Below are positions 33,316 through 45,239 of a stretch of DNA of 64,000 nt, in pieces. Source of the stretch: Sabellastarte sp. h YS-2021 (Eukaryota; Annelida; Polychaeta; Sabellida; Sabellidae); the NCBI GenBank assembly GCA_964017235.1, contig OZ024938.1:10593454-10657453 (forward strand). Reading direction: 5' to 3'. Under the pieces are notes generated by a model. That model was not told the DNA's origin. It ran no database searches and saw only the letters and a list, made by a program, of their open reading frames with translations. Within the stretch, counting starts at the first letter, position 1. Each line of letters opens with the position of its first letter. Both the position numbers and the translations under genes were made by a program.

Positions 33316-35329
33316 TTTGTACTGTAATTCTGTCTGAACATGACATTTCACACAGCAACTTATGACATCACAAGGGAACTTTAAGCATTTATGTGAATGA
33401 AAATGCAGTGCGCAACCTCTCAACTATTACTACAAGTATGCAAATGAAAACAGCTTTTTCAAACATTTTGCAAGAGTTTACAGATTTCAACAGCCAGTGC
33501 TTCACTAGCTGGACCACAAATATTGCTAGAAAGCCTTGTAGACTTCCTTTAGCTGTATAATATTGAATATTTTATTAAAATACTCAGATTTGCTTGTGTA
33601 ATGTATCCAAATGATTTTATATTTATAATACAAGCTAATTCCTTAACGTTATTTTCACATTGCTGGTCGTTCAGATACTCAACATAGCTTTGGAAAATAT
33701 GTTTGTCAGATTGCGAGAGTTATTTCAAAATATTGCAAATTAATTTGCTATGTAAACACAGAATGTAAATTGGGTGAACTTCTGTCTTTCATATGTGGCA
33801 TAGGTTGTGAGATAACCGTGTCAAAATGGTAGGATATTAACTTATACAAATTTAATTTATTTATTAAATCTGCAATTATTATATAGATAATGGCCAAGTA
33901 GCGCTTCATTATGTAAACTTAAAGGCCTGAGGCCCTGAAAGGGCCAAAGGGTCATTGAGTTTATAAAATGGAAATTCCACGAGGCAATTGTCTATTATAA
34001 AACCCTCTAAATTAAAACCAATTTATTAATTCAACACCTTGTACCAAATGACCATCCTAGACAATCATTTGCAATGTTTCCTTTGGTGTGCATACCATAT
34101 AGGGTTTTCACTAAATTACTTCTATGGTTGTTTTTTTTTTTATTTCAATACACAATCAACATTGTTTCACCATGTGTACTACTGGTTTTCCTTTGTGGGA
34201 AAATATAATTTGGATAAAGCTTGATAAATTGTAATATAATCTGACTGCCACAAAATTTAACCATGGATAATGATAATCGATAAAATATGGATCTGTGACT
34301 TACAGAAAACACTTTTCAGAGAAATATTAGACTGCTTATTTAACAATGCTGTGGATAAGATGTTGTGGTGAGTGTTTCATGTTACTTTATTAATCTGTGC
34401 TTATTTTAAGACAGTAAGCTATTATTTTTGTGTTTCAGGCATTGAAAGTACTAGAAACTGGAGATTTACTTACTTGTTTTATCTTGTGTTGAAGTTTTTG
34501 GGTTTCTCAAGATTTTTGTTTTGTGTACTTCTTTGTCTCTTAATTTGGAATCAAGGAAAAACACCTCCAGGAAAGATTGTCTCCTGGAAAAAAGCCTCAT
34601 AGAAAGAATGTCTACTCCACATTTTGTATTTCAGTAATACCTCCTATGAAAGTTAATCCACAACATTAAGAACAAAATTCATTTCAACCACAAACAGTGT
34701 AACATTTTAGAAGTGTGTAACAAACTGTAATAAGATAAATTAAAATCTTTGTTTTGAACTTAAAAACATCGAATATTTAATTCAAATTTAAACCCAGCAA
34801 TAACGCATTTCAGAAGTGCATTTTTGCACTATGTTTTTTTCTCATTTTACTTGATGCTGGGTTCGATTTTCACAGTTTGTTTGAAAGTTAGCTGCTCCTT
34901 TGATTAAGTTCACAGAAAATTATTGTAAAGTCAGATTGTAAAGAAATGTAAAGATTAAAAAAAAAATCCAACTTAACAAATTAAATTGTTTGTTTTGTTT
35001 TTGTCAGGAGGTATTTTTTCAAGGTAGCATTTTTTTCATGAGGCATTTTTCTATGAATGCTGAATGTCATTCAGAATTTAAAAGACTTTGTAAATGTACC
35101 CACTGAACTAATTAACATGAAAGAAGTTGTGAAAACATTTCAATATTGAATGCATTGTGCTGAGAATGACTGGCAAATACTAAGTACCCTTTTGTTCTTG
35201 GCAGTCTGGCCATTGAACTAAACCACAATCCACTGTTAGAAAATAATTTAGTGTTAACTCCCCATTATGCAAAAATAATGGAGAGTTGAGACAATGGAAG
35301 GGTCGCCTGTCTGCATTTTATATTCCGTT
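33316..35329. other. Unassigned AT-rich stretch
   Basis: About 2 kb without a recognised gene. A short hairpin, GGCCCT-GAA-AGGGCC, lies near 33,931-33,945 and resembles the E head loop. Repeated phrases such as AGGAGGTATTTTTTC and CATGAGGCATTTTTC near 35.0 kb resemble, inverted, those near 34.57-34.62 kb. This may be a small worn inverted-repeat element. Confidence 0.3.
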
Positions 35330-36130
35330 GATCCATCCTACCTAATGGACAATTGGTAGAATAACTACCGCCTCCTTGGTGAATAAACTATTGGGGACTG
35401 TAAGTGAACTCAAAAATTTTAGAGAAGGGCAATGGTAGTCTTGAGTAAGACTGTGGAACGCTCTGATAATCATTTGCCTGTGGCCATGATACCTTGCAAA
35501 TACCGATGTTGCCCCCCCCCCCCCTTTTAACAGACCTACTCTGAGATAGGGGAAGAGCTCAGGTATGAGCTCAGTCAAAAAAACCTCCCAATGGAAGCAC
35601 ATCAAAGTTTTTTTTTAATGTTATGATTATGTACAGTTATATGCACCAAGTACATATACATACAAACCTCAGTCAAATGGGCTATTTACGGACCTGCTGA
35701 GCAGCCAATAATTGGCCCAAATGAAAAATAAGTTTTGAATCACCCCATCCTTAAAAAAGAATTGTGTGAAGGTATTGCGTGACTTCCAATGACAAGCTGA
35801 TAAAATCTGTTCTAAGGAGACTCCTGACTGGAAGGCCCTCACATCGTGGGTTTTAACCTGATGCAAGCTGAGGACCTCCTGCTCAGAGACTTCATAGCAT
35901 AGGATAACTGTTTAAACCAAAAGGAGATAGTGGCAGGGGAGATATCCTTGTCGAAACCTTTCTTGAAAGAGAAAATAGAAGCACAGGGCTCTGACTGGAC
36001 ATAGAGGCCTATCAGCCTTGAGTGACTTATCCAGACTTTGGCCAGTGCTGGAGTAACCACTGGGCCACACCGCCTGGGCCCTCTTTGGCCAGCTGGTTCT
36101 AGGAGTGAAATCTTGGTGAGAATATTTCAG
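35330..36130 (-). mobile_element. DIRS-type tyrosine recombinase fossil
   Basis: Minus-strand reading shows blocks typical of the recombinase of DIRS-like retroelements: a stretch with LDKSLKADRPLCPVRAL, then KGFDKDISPATISFWFKQ, then THDVRAFQSGVSLEQILSAC and HWKSRNTFTQFFF. The last block is the H-x2-R-containing catalytic region. The copy is broken in a few places and only this part of the element is recognisable; the reverse-transcriptase part is not adjacent. It contains a 13-base C run at 35,512-35,524. It is an old remnant. Confidence 0.75.
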
Positions 36131-36540
36131 AATTATTAAAAACATTTTTCTGAAATTGTTATAAGTCTATTATAATTTAGTGCAGTTTTGTCCTTTTCGT
36201 TTGACAGATGGTTCAGATGTCAGACAGCCAGACACAGAGCAACAGGTCAAGATGTGTGTGTGTGTGTGTGTTTGTAGACAATAGCTACTCTCAGGGTGAG
36301 ATGAAGTGTGTTTAAATAAGGCCAGTTCCAAACTTCTTGTGAAAAGATTGGAGCAATGGTTAAACCAGTATTCTATATTCAGACAGGTTCTTTAAAGTGT
36401 TGCTTGTCACTCAGTGTTTAAAAGGGTCATACTTGTTTACAACTTTCCTCTGACAAATTTTCTAAGGTACATTACTTCATATCTTTCTTTTTATAGCTCC
36501 AATGGAACCAGGGGCAGTCAAAGTGTTTTGTAATTTCCTT
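36131..36540. other. Unassigned stretch with (TG)n microsatellite
   Basis: A GTGTGTGTGTGTGTGTGTG run lies at about 36,253-36,271. No gene recognised. Confidence 0.4.
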
Positions 36541-36745
36541 TTTCTGCCTACTTTTTACTAGACTTTCCTCAAGTCCTTTTGTCTTAGGTATTATATGAGG
36601 ACTGATTGACTTTTTTCTAGACTGTGGGGCTGACAAATTTGTATTTCATCCCTGAGTAATTTTCCCACCCATCAAGATGGGTTCATAACGATTCCATGTA
36701 TGTCAGATTTGGTGGATTAAGAAATACAAAGACATGGAACAAGTC
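36541..36745. repeat. Interspersed repeat, inverted match to 43.20-43.38 kb
   Basis: It shares AGACTTTCCTCAAGTCCTTT, then TTGTCTTA.GTATTATATGA, then TTCATAA.GATTCCATGTAT and TTTGGTGG....AAGAAATACAA, in inverted orientation, with 43,205-43,375. The second copy lies inside the 1.56-kb inverted-repeat element. Family unknown. Confidence 0.6.
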
Positions 36746-37261
36746 TAACGTTTTACCCATCTTCTCGAACATCTGTCAAACAGTTTCACATTACCTCAAG
36801 TGTAGGTAGTATAGACAGACATCTATTGGGAAATATATAATTCCATTTAGAGGAAACTGCCATGTTTTGTTTTCATGAATTTCACTTCCAGTTCGTGGCC
36901 CAGTTGATTGAGAATGAACAAAAAGGCATATTTTTTTTCAGAATCCTGGAATTGGAATGGTTTTGCATTGCCAGGATAACAAAATGGAATAAATATACTG
37001 CTGACCCATCCTTAGAATGTAGGACACAAAAACATGTAAATTGTATAAATAGGCTTCTATTATAAAGGCTTCTATTATGCCATTATAAATATTCTGCATT
37101 TCATAGAATCAGACGTTATCCTGAGGTCCTTCCTTATGTTTTACCTTTAAAACTTTCTGTATCTTTGGATCCTGTAAATGACCCCTCTTTCTGTCCTTGG
37201 TGTGATCAATTTTCAAAGTCAATCTCTGTACTAGTTCAAACCCTGGTTTGATCGAGAGGTG

Positions 37262-37500
37262 GCCTTGGATCATTTATACCACACTTTGTGCTTCTCTTGA
37301 CTGTCATGGAGCTATTCATAAGCTCTTCAATGGTAAAACAGGCAAGCAAGAGCTTCTTTGTGGCCTCATTGATGAGAGCTGCAGCCTGCCAGTCTTTTCT
37401 GTCAACTCCACCTCTGTGTAGCCACTGTAAAGCTTTAAGCCTCCTTGGATCCAGGAGCCTGTTGCTGCAGCTGGCAAAAAAACTTCTTATAATCTGACCT
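37262..37500 (-). other. Open reading stretch of unknown origin
   Basis: On the minus strand about 80 codons are open: QIIRSFFASCSNRLLDPRRL, then KALQWLHRGGVDRKDWQAAA, then LINEATKKLLLACFTIEELM. Composition is more protein-like and GC-richer than its surroundings. I see no start codon or clear splice borders and do not recognise the family. It could be an exon, an element relic or chance. Confidence 0.3.
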
Positions 37501-37510
37501 CAAAATGTTA

Positions 37511-37735
37511 TAGTAAGAAATCTAAAATTCGCCAGGAATCTAAAATTCGCCACCTCTAAAACCTTAGTTAATTTTATGAAGAAAATGATGTTTTTGTCCA
37601 AAAATTGGCATTTTTCAGTTCAAAAAGCCTTAATTTACTATACAGTCAACAAATCTCACCACAATTCATTTATTTTATTGGTATTTTCACATGTGGCGAA
37701 TTTCAGATATGTGGCGAATTTTAGATTTCTTACTC
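37511..37735. mobile_element. Mariner-type MITE, 225 bp, copy 2 (inverted to copy 1)
   Basis: It has the same length and inverted ends as 19,526-19,750 but lies in the opposite orientation, with TA on both sides (37,509-37,510 and 37,736-37,737). The doubled TCTAAAATTCGCCA motif is preserved at each end. Inner sequence differs from copy 1 at only a handful of positions, so the two are fairly young. Confidence 0.85.
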
Positions 37736-37739
37736 TATA

Positions 37740-38690
37740 TCCTTTTAACCATTTTTAGCATCCTCTTAGAGATATCTAATGGATCAGTGTTGCACAAAGA
37801 TATATGAGTAGGAATCAAATCAACTGTACAAATTTTGTACAAAGGATTTCTTAAATTTGCAATAGCGTCCAATGTCCTTAAAACAAACTACTGAACACAT
37901 TTAGGTTAGGTAATTAATAAGAACACCTAAAGTACTTTTCCCATAGCAATTTAAAAATGTATGTTGCTGTCTATTTATATCTGAAACAATCACAGAATTA
38001 ACTGTTAAAATCTTTATCAGTAATGTCAGTAATAGTAGCAGTCGTGCTACTGCCACGATTAACATTCCACATCACATTAACACCAACGTTATAACGTGAA
38101 GAACTAATAACTGCTCTACCATTAGGGTGTGAGCAATATACCTGGCTGTTCCTGAGTTGTGGCCAGGACAAAATTATGAAGGTCAAAGTAATTCAATTAC
38201 AAACACAGATCAAATTAAAGTCAAGTCATGATGTTGCACTAACACACCCCACAAAGTTTGTACACAAACTTTAGACTAATTACCCCTTTGGGTTCCCAAT
38301 GCATTGTCCAGAAAAGATCCTCCAACTTACATAATTACATGACTAAAGTATGAATGCACCCTTACAGTTCCTGAAATATGGCACAGTCACGATTGTTAAG
38401 ATTAAAGTTACGCAAAGGTGAGGGGCAGATATAATTATGGATATCCAATATACCTTAAGGAGGAGTGCTTGTCTGGTGTACTAGTGAAATGGTGAGTGTT
38501 AGGTGTCTCCTTTTACAGATATGAAAGATATTAGATGATTATAAGACAAGATAAAAAATCTATGACTTACTGTCACACAATTCATAGCACAGGTAAGTTA
38601 TCTCTCAGCAAAATATGCTCATCCATGTGGTAATTTATATTTTACTGATTTAATCTTGTATATCAAGATTTTAAGATGTTAATTGTTGTT
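37740..38690. other. Unassigned AT-rich stretch
   Basis: No gene, repeat or long open frame is recognised. Confidence 0.3.
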
Positions 38691-38696
38691 GTTTTC

Positions 38697-39215
38697 TTTT
38701 TTTTTTTTTTTTTTTTGGGGGGGGGGGTGTCTCTCCATCTGTCTGTTTGTCCAACAACATTTTTCATTTCTTTCGATCAATTTAAAATTTGACAGGGTGG
38801 TACTACACCATATGGGCTAGGCGGCTTTCAAAATTGGTACTGGTCAGTATGTCCCGTCAGTCTGTGCATCTGTCCATTAACATTTTGGTTTCTGAACTCT
38901 AACTCAATGATATTTCTGCTGATCAGTTTGAAATTTGACAGGGTGGTATGATATCACCTTGGCTAGCTTGCTTTTGAAGTTAGATCCAGACGGTGTGTCC
39001 ATCTATTCATGCGTCTGTCCGCCAACATTTTGGTTTCTACAAACTAATTCAAGGACTTTTCTGCTGATCAGTTTTAAAGTTGACAGGGTAGTAGGACACC
39101 ACCTGGGTTGGTTAGCTTTCGCAATTGGTGGCAGTCAGTGAATCTGTCAGTTTATGTGTCTGATGCTTCTGTCTATCAAATTCAAAGCTGACACTGTGGT
39201 AGAACAGGTAACCTG
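38697..39215 (+). repeat. Tandem array H, about three units near 140 bp, behind a T/G run
   Basis: A T20 run (38,697-38,716) and G11 run (38,717-38,727) precede the array. Units begin near 38,750, 38,872 and 39,017 and share GTC..CAACATTTTGGTTTCT, TTTCTGCTGATCAGTTT and TTTGACAGGGTGGTA. It resembles the satellite cores of A-G in scale, but no head hairpin or CTAG-type tail was found. Confidence 0.6.
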
Positions 39216-39254
39216 ATCTCAGTAGTTTTTTTTAAATAAAACGTATTCACTGCA

Positions 39255-39850
39255 TTTAGGGAATATTCCAATGGCTGTCTAGTGAAAGTTCCAAGAGAAA
39301 TAGCGAAAATTCAAAAATTGTAGCGAACATTGCCTTGGGGAAAGAAACCAGAATACTTAGCAAAGAAACAAGCAATGGGTTTATATATTTTTATTATTAA
39401 TACGAATCTTTTAACATCCAAAATCCTTTTAATGACTAGTTGAAAACCTATAGACATATAAGATAACATTATACTGTTACTTGTGATCATAATGTAGTAA
39501 TGTATATTTCGAGGTCCTCAGTGGCCTAGTGGTTAGCAAGTTTGGCATCTAATCACAGACTGTCACCTCTGTGTGGGATCAACTCCCACAAGTGACAAAA
39601 CTGTGGATCTGTCTCAATATGACCCTGGCTGTTGAAATTGACGTAAAGCCCCAACTTTGACTTTGTATATGATTTCTGCATAATAGCCAGGGAAATTTAC
39701 CCTGGACCAAATACCCAGAGGTCAAAAAAGGTTAAATTTTGAAATTTCTGAAGGGGTCAAGGACCCGATTTAGGGAATATTTCAATGGCTATCTGGTGAA
39801 AATTCCAAGGCAAATAATGAAAATTCCAAAATTATAGAGAAAAAATTTCA
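39255..39850 (+). repeat. Pair of direct repeats flanking a SINE
   Basis: GGGAATATTCCAATGGCTGT and the following 60 bases (39,258-39,335) recur at 39,773-39,850 as GGGAATATTTCAATGGCTAT with similar downstream sequence (GTGAAAATTCCAAG, TGAAAATTCCAAAATT). The SINE at 39.51-39.66 kb lies between them. Confidence 0.6.
39510..39665 (+). mobile_element. tRNA-derived SINE, type 3 (short, diverged)
   Basis: The head has AGTGGCCTAGTGGTTAGCAA, which fits an A box, and GGGATCAACTCCC at the B-box position. The end GTTGAAATTGACGTAAAGCC is similar to the 3' end of type 1 SINEs here (GTTGAAAGCGACGTAAAACC), so both types share a 3' domain, probably the LINE recognition end. Confidence 0.65.
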
Positions 39851-39859
39851 GACAGTGAA

Positions 39860-41929
39860 AAGTCTGGTCACTGATCTTTAGTCTTTCTGTTTTGTACAAT
39901 TCATAATCCTCCTTGGATACTGTACATACCTCAAGGAGATAGCAGTTCTGTATCTATCCTCCCGTCCACATATGCATGCCCCTACTCTAGTTTATGAATT
40001 TGGTACATATACAATAACAAACACCAATGGGATTATTTTTATTTCTATTTTTCTACTTCTTTTGTTACAATACTAAAACATCTTTTATTGCATATATACA
40101 AGGTTATCTTAAAGTAATTATAGATTTGAGTATATTTAGGGCTACCTTAACTTACTGCCATATTAAGTTAGAACATTTCAATTAAGGTTTGTAGGAACAC
40201 TTTAGGGTTATCTGAAAGTGAGAATTACTGACTTTAAGGTAGCCATGTAAAACTATGCGTATGAAAACATTAAAATGCTTTAATATTGGGTGACCTTTAT
40301 TAATTACCAGTATTATTACTGGTATTTTACCGACTAGATTGAGGTAGATGCAAACCTCGACCATTAAAAACATGGGTACCTACGCCCCTGAGCTCATAGA
40401 CTAAAACCCTATTTTAGTGTTGAATAAGAAAGTCTTGTCTAAAACAACAGTCCCGACCAGCCTATCTACACTCAAACCTTAGGTGACTGACCTTCAGTCC
40501 CTTAGGTGTAACAGATATGTTAGAAAACACTTCCTGCTAACTTTGTGGCTAAAATTGCTGTTTAAATTAATCAATAATAAATACTCCATTTAAAATGTAT
40601 AAAAACTCTAATGGAAAAAATAAATGTTTTATTGTCTGGATGCTTCACCATCAAAAAGTGTGTGATTGATCCAGTTTGATTGACTGTTTCAAAGTGTTTG
40701 TGACTGTTAGCTTGGCTTCTAATTTAAAGTTTTAATTTGTACTTGGACAGAAATAATCTCAAAGGTTTTATAATCTACAATATTTCAGTTTATTTGTGAT
40801 AATGGAATTACATGCATATGTAGACTACAATGTACGTTTGCAGGTGGTGGACGCAGTTGGCATAGCAAGAGGATTAACATGTATTATTTTAATGTTTCAG
40901 GTCTTGTACATTCAAGCTGTATTAATCTAATTATTTTAGTTGTAAATTGGTGTTAACAAGATGTTTTTAGCTTAAGGTAAAATGGCCTGGAAACGAGACT
41001 GATGAAGTATGGCAGTCAAAGCAAGTTATGGAGCCAGCCAACTTCTTATTGTATATAATGTCTCGATTTCATATCTAAATATTGTAACTTAAGGGCTGTT
41101 CAAAAATGTAAGTACACCCAACTGATTATTGTTACTTTCTCCTATTTATCTGGATTTAGAGATAAACCAATGGAATCATCCCATACATTTCAGATGCACC
41201 ACACAAGCAGATGCTATATTAGTTTGTAATCTGGAAAAAAAACTTTTTTTTCTGTGATGTGATGTTATGTTTGATGTACATGTATGTGTAGAAAAGTTTT
41301 GGAAAATAGCATGTCACACAATGTCAAAGAAAAGAACAGTGGGAGAAGAACACAAACTGAGAATTTGTTTTATGTGGATTAGAATGACAAGAAAAGTGTT
41401 TATTTTGGGAGGCTTACAGACCAAGCACAATGTTTCACTTGCACAATGTCCAAAAGCTAAGTAAGAACATATACTTATCTTTAGATGTTATAAAGCTATA
41501 TAAAAGTATTCTTAAGTGGAGTGGTTATTTACCCAAAGGTCTGTGTACGCTAGTGGTGATTGATGCCAGTCTAGCTTTTCCAATGGCTGTCTACGCAGAT
41601 CTATATCACTGCTTGTATACCCAGATTTCTATCACTTCTTCCTTAGGTCATTTCTGACTTAGCTTTTAATTTTTCAAAATGTAACAACCGATTTATTCTG
41701 CCAACATACTGAGCTGTTTCACAGTGCAAAGCTATGCCAAGCCCAAAACATTTGATCCAGAGAGTGATCCCTTGGCCCATTTCTGACTACTCAAACATTT
41801 CCTTAACTAATTACTTCACAATGCTTCCGGTATGGACCTGTGGAGTACACTGTAAAAGGTACAGGAATATTGAGAACACAACCATTGAGTACATTCTACT
41901 TACTGCCTTGTATATTGAGAAATTTGGAA
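39860..41929. other. Unassigned AT-rich stretch
   Basis: About 2 kb without a recognised gene or repeat family. Open frames are all below 80 codons and show no known domain. Confidence 0.3.
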
Positions 41930-42475
41930 CATTATAAAAACCTGGAGTCATTGGGTACACTAGAAGTGATATATATTTTGTGCACAGAGCTGCAGGGATC
42001 ACTAGCAATGATATTGATCTTGGGTGCCCAAGCACTGGGAACATAGAATTTACTGCCTTGGTACAGGGCTGTGTACAGCTGTTAGGTAATGTTAGCAGTG
42101 ACATAAATCATGCAGTGATAGCACATGTGTATACAGCCATTAGGTATGCTTGCAGTGATTTCATTCTGCCATACACAGCTGTTGGGTACAATAACAATGA
42201 TATAATTACATCTATTGTGGACAACCATTCGGGGGAAAAATAGAACTTGGTTCCCGAACTGGTTACATGATAGTTGTGTATCCCAGTACTGTACATACAC
42301 AGCCATTAAGCATGTTAGCAGTGAAATAAATCTTTGATGATTAGCACTAGTAGTGATATGGATCTTGTGTACACAGCAGCTGGATAATTGCTAGATTGAT
42401 ACCACTGCTGGAGTACACAACTATTAGATGTGATAGCAGTGATGTTGGTGTAGCATACATAGTCATTGGGTACAT
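41930..42475. repeat. Degenerate tandem repeat, unit about 55-60 bp
   Basis: Phrases of the form TACACAGC.GTTGGGTAC..TAGCAGTGATATAAAT recur about eight times (GCTGTTAGGTAATGTTAGCA, GCCATTAGGTATGCTTGCAG, GCTGTTGGGTACAATAACAA, GCCATTAAGCATGTTAGCAG). Overlapping short frames on both strands are by-products. Confidence 0.6.
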
Positions 42476-42648
42476 ATCCTCCCCTATTTTCTAATTGGTA
42501 ACTGACCAGGCATAGGTATTTTTGAAATGTTTTTACACATACTCAAAAAGCCCTAGATAAGAATCTAGGAGAAAAGCCCTACACAGAAAAAGGTATTAAC
42601 GAATAAAAATTTAATTTACTAATTAAAATTTGCAAATTTGTCAGTGTT

Positions 42649-44212
42649 AAGCTTAAAACTCACCAGACTTGCGTATGCGTTTGCGTACATAGCCTTGCGT
42701 ATGCGTTCAGTATAAACTCACCTGTTTTGATCCTGCGTAGATGTACTGTATACAAATGGTGTTGAAAGATTTATTAAGACATTTAGCCAAACAGTTGTAA
42801 AGTTTAAAAAAGGGGGGAAACTTTGTGAAAAACATCTGGCATAAAACATGTAAAAGCCTGGAACCGCCATCCAAATTCAACATATGAAATATGCTATTCA
42901 GAATTCCAAATACCCTATTCAGAATTCCAAATACCCTATTCGGAATTCCAAATACATATAATATAGACCTCTTTGTCTTCAAAGGAATCTACTAATAACC
43001 TCCTACTAGGCGTGTTTTATCCCAACCTTTTATATAGCCTTTTAAGTCTCCGTTACAAGACACATCCATTTCATTTTGGTCTATATTCAAAACCACTGAT
43101 TTTTATTAGGGTTAATCAAAGAACTTTATTTCTGTGCTGGGGTAAGAATTTTAACATCTGAGTAGATTTGCCTTTACAACAAATAGTAAAATACTTAAAC
43201 TTACTCCGAGTCCTTGTATTTCTTGTGCCACCAAACGTGACATACATGGAATCATTATGAATCCATACAATACAAAGACTTATCTGAAAAACAGCCCCAC
43301 ATTCTGGTTAAAAAATTCATTCAGTCATATAATACGTAAGACAAAAGGACTTGAGGAAAGTCTATAAAATACTGGGCTCCTGAAATCTAGTGTTTGATTG
43401 AACAGCCAGTGGTGATGAGTCAAGAATAGGTTTATAATTATAATCAGTCTATTGTATATGCAGTGGAATCATTTGAATGAAAAACAACCATTAACTAATT
43501 TAAATGTTTAATGGTTATCAAATATATACACATAGAATATATTTAGTTAAATATTCCCAACAGATATTAATGTCAGTGATTGAAATGTTAACTTTAACCA
43601 TGCACTATTTTTCATTACTGTTAATATTTTTAATTCCAGGTTACAAATTTCCAGTTTTAACAATGTTACTATTCTATGTTTTAACTTATGAGTTGAACTA
43701 TAAGGCAAACTATGAATTCATATAATTCAAAATCAATTGATTGATTGACCATAATTTACCAAAATCAATCGATTGGTTGACCATTAATTGATTGACCATA
43801 ATTAAAATAAAATCTTATGTATTGTTTTCTGAACAGCCAGAATAAAGAAAAAGCACAAACATCAATTATGCGGCTGAGAAAGATTAACATATTATGATGA
43901 ATTTTTTTAATCCTCACCCATACATTAACTTGCACTTCTGAGTACACCATTTTGTGAGCCAGTATGTTTTCTTTTATGTGATAAACAAGTCTGGAAATCA
44001 ATTCGACGCATTGCGTACACGTAAAAAAGTCCCCCCCCCCCCCCCCCCCCCTGTAGCTGTTATACGCAACGCAGTGCGTTGAGAATAAACGCAACGCAAT
44101 GGAATAAACGCAACGCATGACTTTATGTGCTGCAATTTACATTGAAAGCTTTCCTTGGGTACACGCACACGAATACGCGTACACATAAGCATGCCTAGTG
44201 AGTTTTAAGCTT
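42649..44212. mobile_element. 1.56-kb inverted-repeat element of unknown superfamily
   Basis: AAGCTTAAAACTCACCAG at the left end is matched in reverse at the right end (AAGCTTAAAACTCACTAG read on the minus strand). Inside both ends lie clusters of CG-containing motifs: TGCGTATGCGTTTGCGTAC left, CGAATACGCGTACAC right. The interior holds a 21-bp tandem triplet, a copy of the 36.5-kb repeat, a C21 run (44,031-44,051) and AACGCAACGCA repeats, but no transposase. No target duplication is certain, so the superfamily is open. Confidence 0.6.
42893..42955. repeat. 21-bp tandem repeat, three copies
   Basis: TTCAGAATTCCAAATACCC plus TA occurs three times, the third with CGGAATTCC and cut short. It lies inside the inverted-repeat element. 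Confidence 0.85.
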
Positions 44213-44983
44213 TATTCATAATGACTTTTTGACAGTGGGAGTGAACATGTGCGGAATACAGTAAAAAAAAAGAACCACAAATAATATAAAAATCTGGTGA
44301 ACCAAGTGCAGGTCTTTTAATAGCACAGGTTAACAAAGATACATAAATATATGAAGGACTAAATTTAGAACACTAAAAGAATTCACCTCTGCAGACATTA
44401 ATTCCTCATTTGTTTACTTATGTATTTGGCCTGTCAGTGTTTCAGGTTCATGCCCACACCCCCATCCCCACACAAAACAAAAGGTGAGTCATCCGAATAA
44501 GTGTATAATATGTGTAATATTATCTTGTGTAAGTATGCCAGATGCTAGATGTAACAATTCATCAAACATTAAATATCTACCATCAGTTAAAATAGCTGAA
44601 GCTTGTACCACTGTTAATAGACCACCACATCAGATACTTGGTCTTTGGAAAAGGAAATAACTGTTCTATGTAAACCATAAAAAGATACAGTGACATCAGG
44701 TAAGCTAAGCATATCATTCATAAATTTATCGGGGGGGGGGGGGGGGGGGGGATACTGTAGCTTAAACAACATAACTGAAAATTTGTCAGATACACGCAGC
44801 AAATATATATTTTAATCTATTCTTCATAAAATTTGCATTTCTTTTATGCGTAAGTATATACACGTGTATATATATATAAGCTATAAATTGCTGAGTTTTC
44901 ATCATTTCAAATAGAAGAATATCTTTCTTGGAAATCTTCTATTTTCATCATGGAAAGATTTTAATGGGTTTGTTTGGAAAATT
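44213..44983. other. Unassigned AT-rich stretch with G21 run
   Basis: A run of 21 G lies at 44,731-44,751 and a (TA)n run near 44,866-44,878. No gene recognised. Confidence 0.4.
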
Positions 44984-44996
44984 CAATTCTTCATGT

Positions 44997-45226
44997 TTGT
45001 TTATTTGGGGTTTTACGTCGCTTTCAACACTGTACAGGTCATATCACGACGGGTAGTTGGAAGAGCAGAGGAAACCAGTACATATAGTTCGCTAGGGTTG
45101 TGTACTGTAAACTGCCGACCAACGGCAAGCAACTACCAGCTTTCCCACTTACGGCCATGACGGGGATCGAACCCCAGCCGCAGAGGTGGGAGGCGAGAGT
45201 GTTACCACTCTGCCACCGTGGCCCCT
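44997..45226 (-). mobile_element. tRNA-derived SINE, type 1, with perfect 13-bp TSD
   Basis: On the minus strand it starts GGGGCCACGGTGGCAGAGTG (A box TGGCAGAGTGG) and has B box GGTTCGATCCC. The body contains CTTTCCTCTGCTCTTCCAAC-like sequence and the 3' end GAAAGCGACGTAAAACCCC followed by AAATAAA. CAATTCTTCATGT flanks both sides (44,984-44,996 and 45,227-45,239). It looks whole. Confidence 0.92.
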
Positions 45227-45239
45227 CAATTCTTCATGT

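Noticed and set aside
41811-42306. Overlapping 60-97-codon frames on both strands near 42 kb
   Set aside because: They follow the 55-60-bp tandem repeat and show no protein features.
43998-44192. Gly-rich frames across 44.03 kb
   Set aside because: The Gly run is a translation of the C21 homopolymer.
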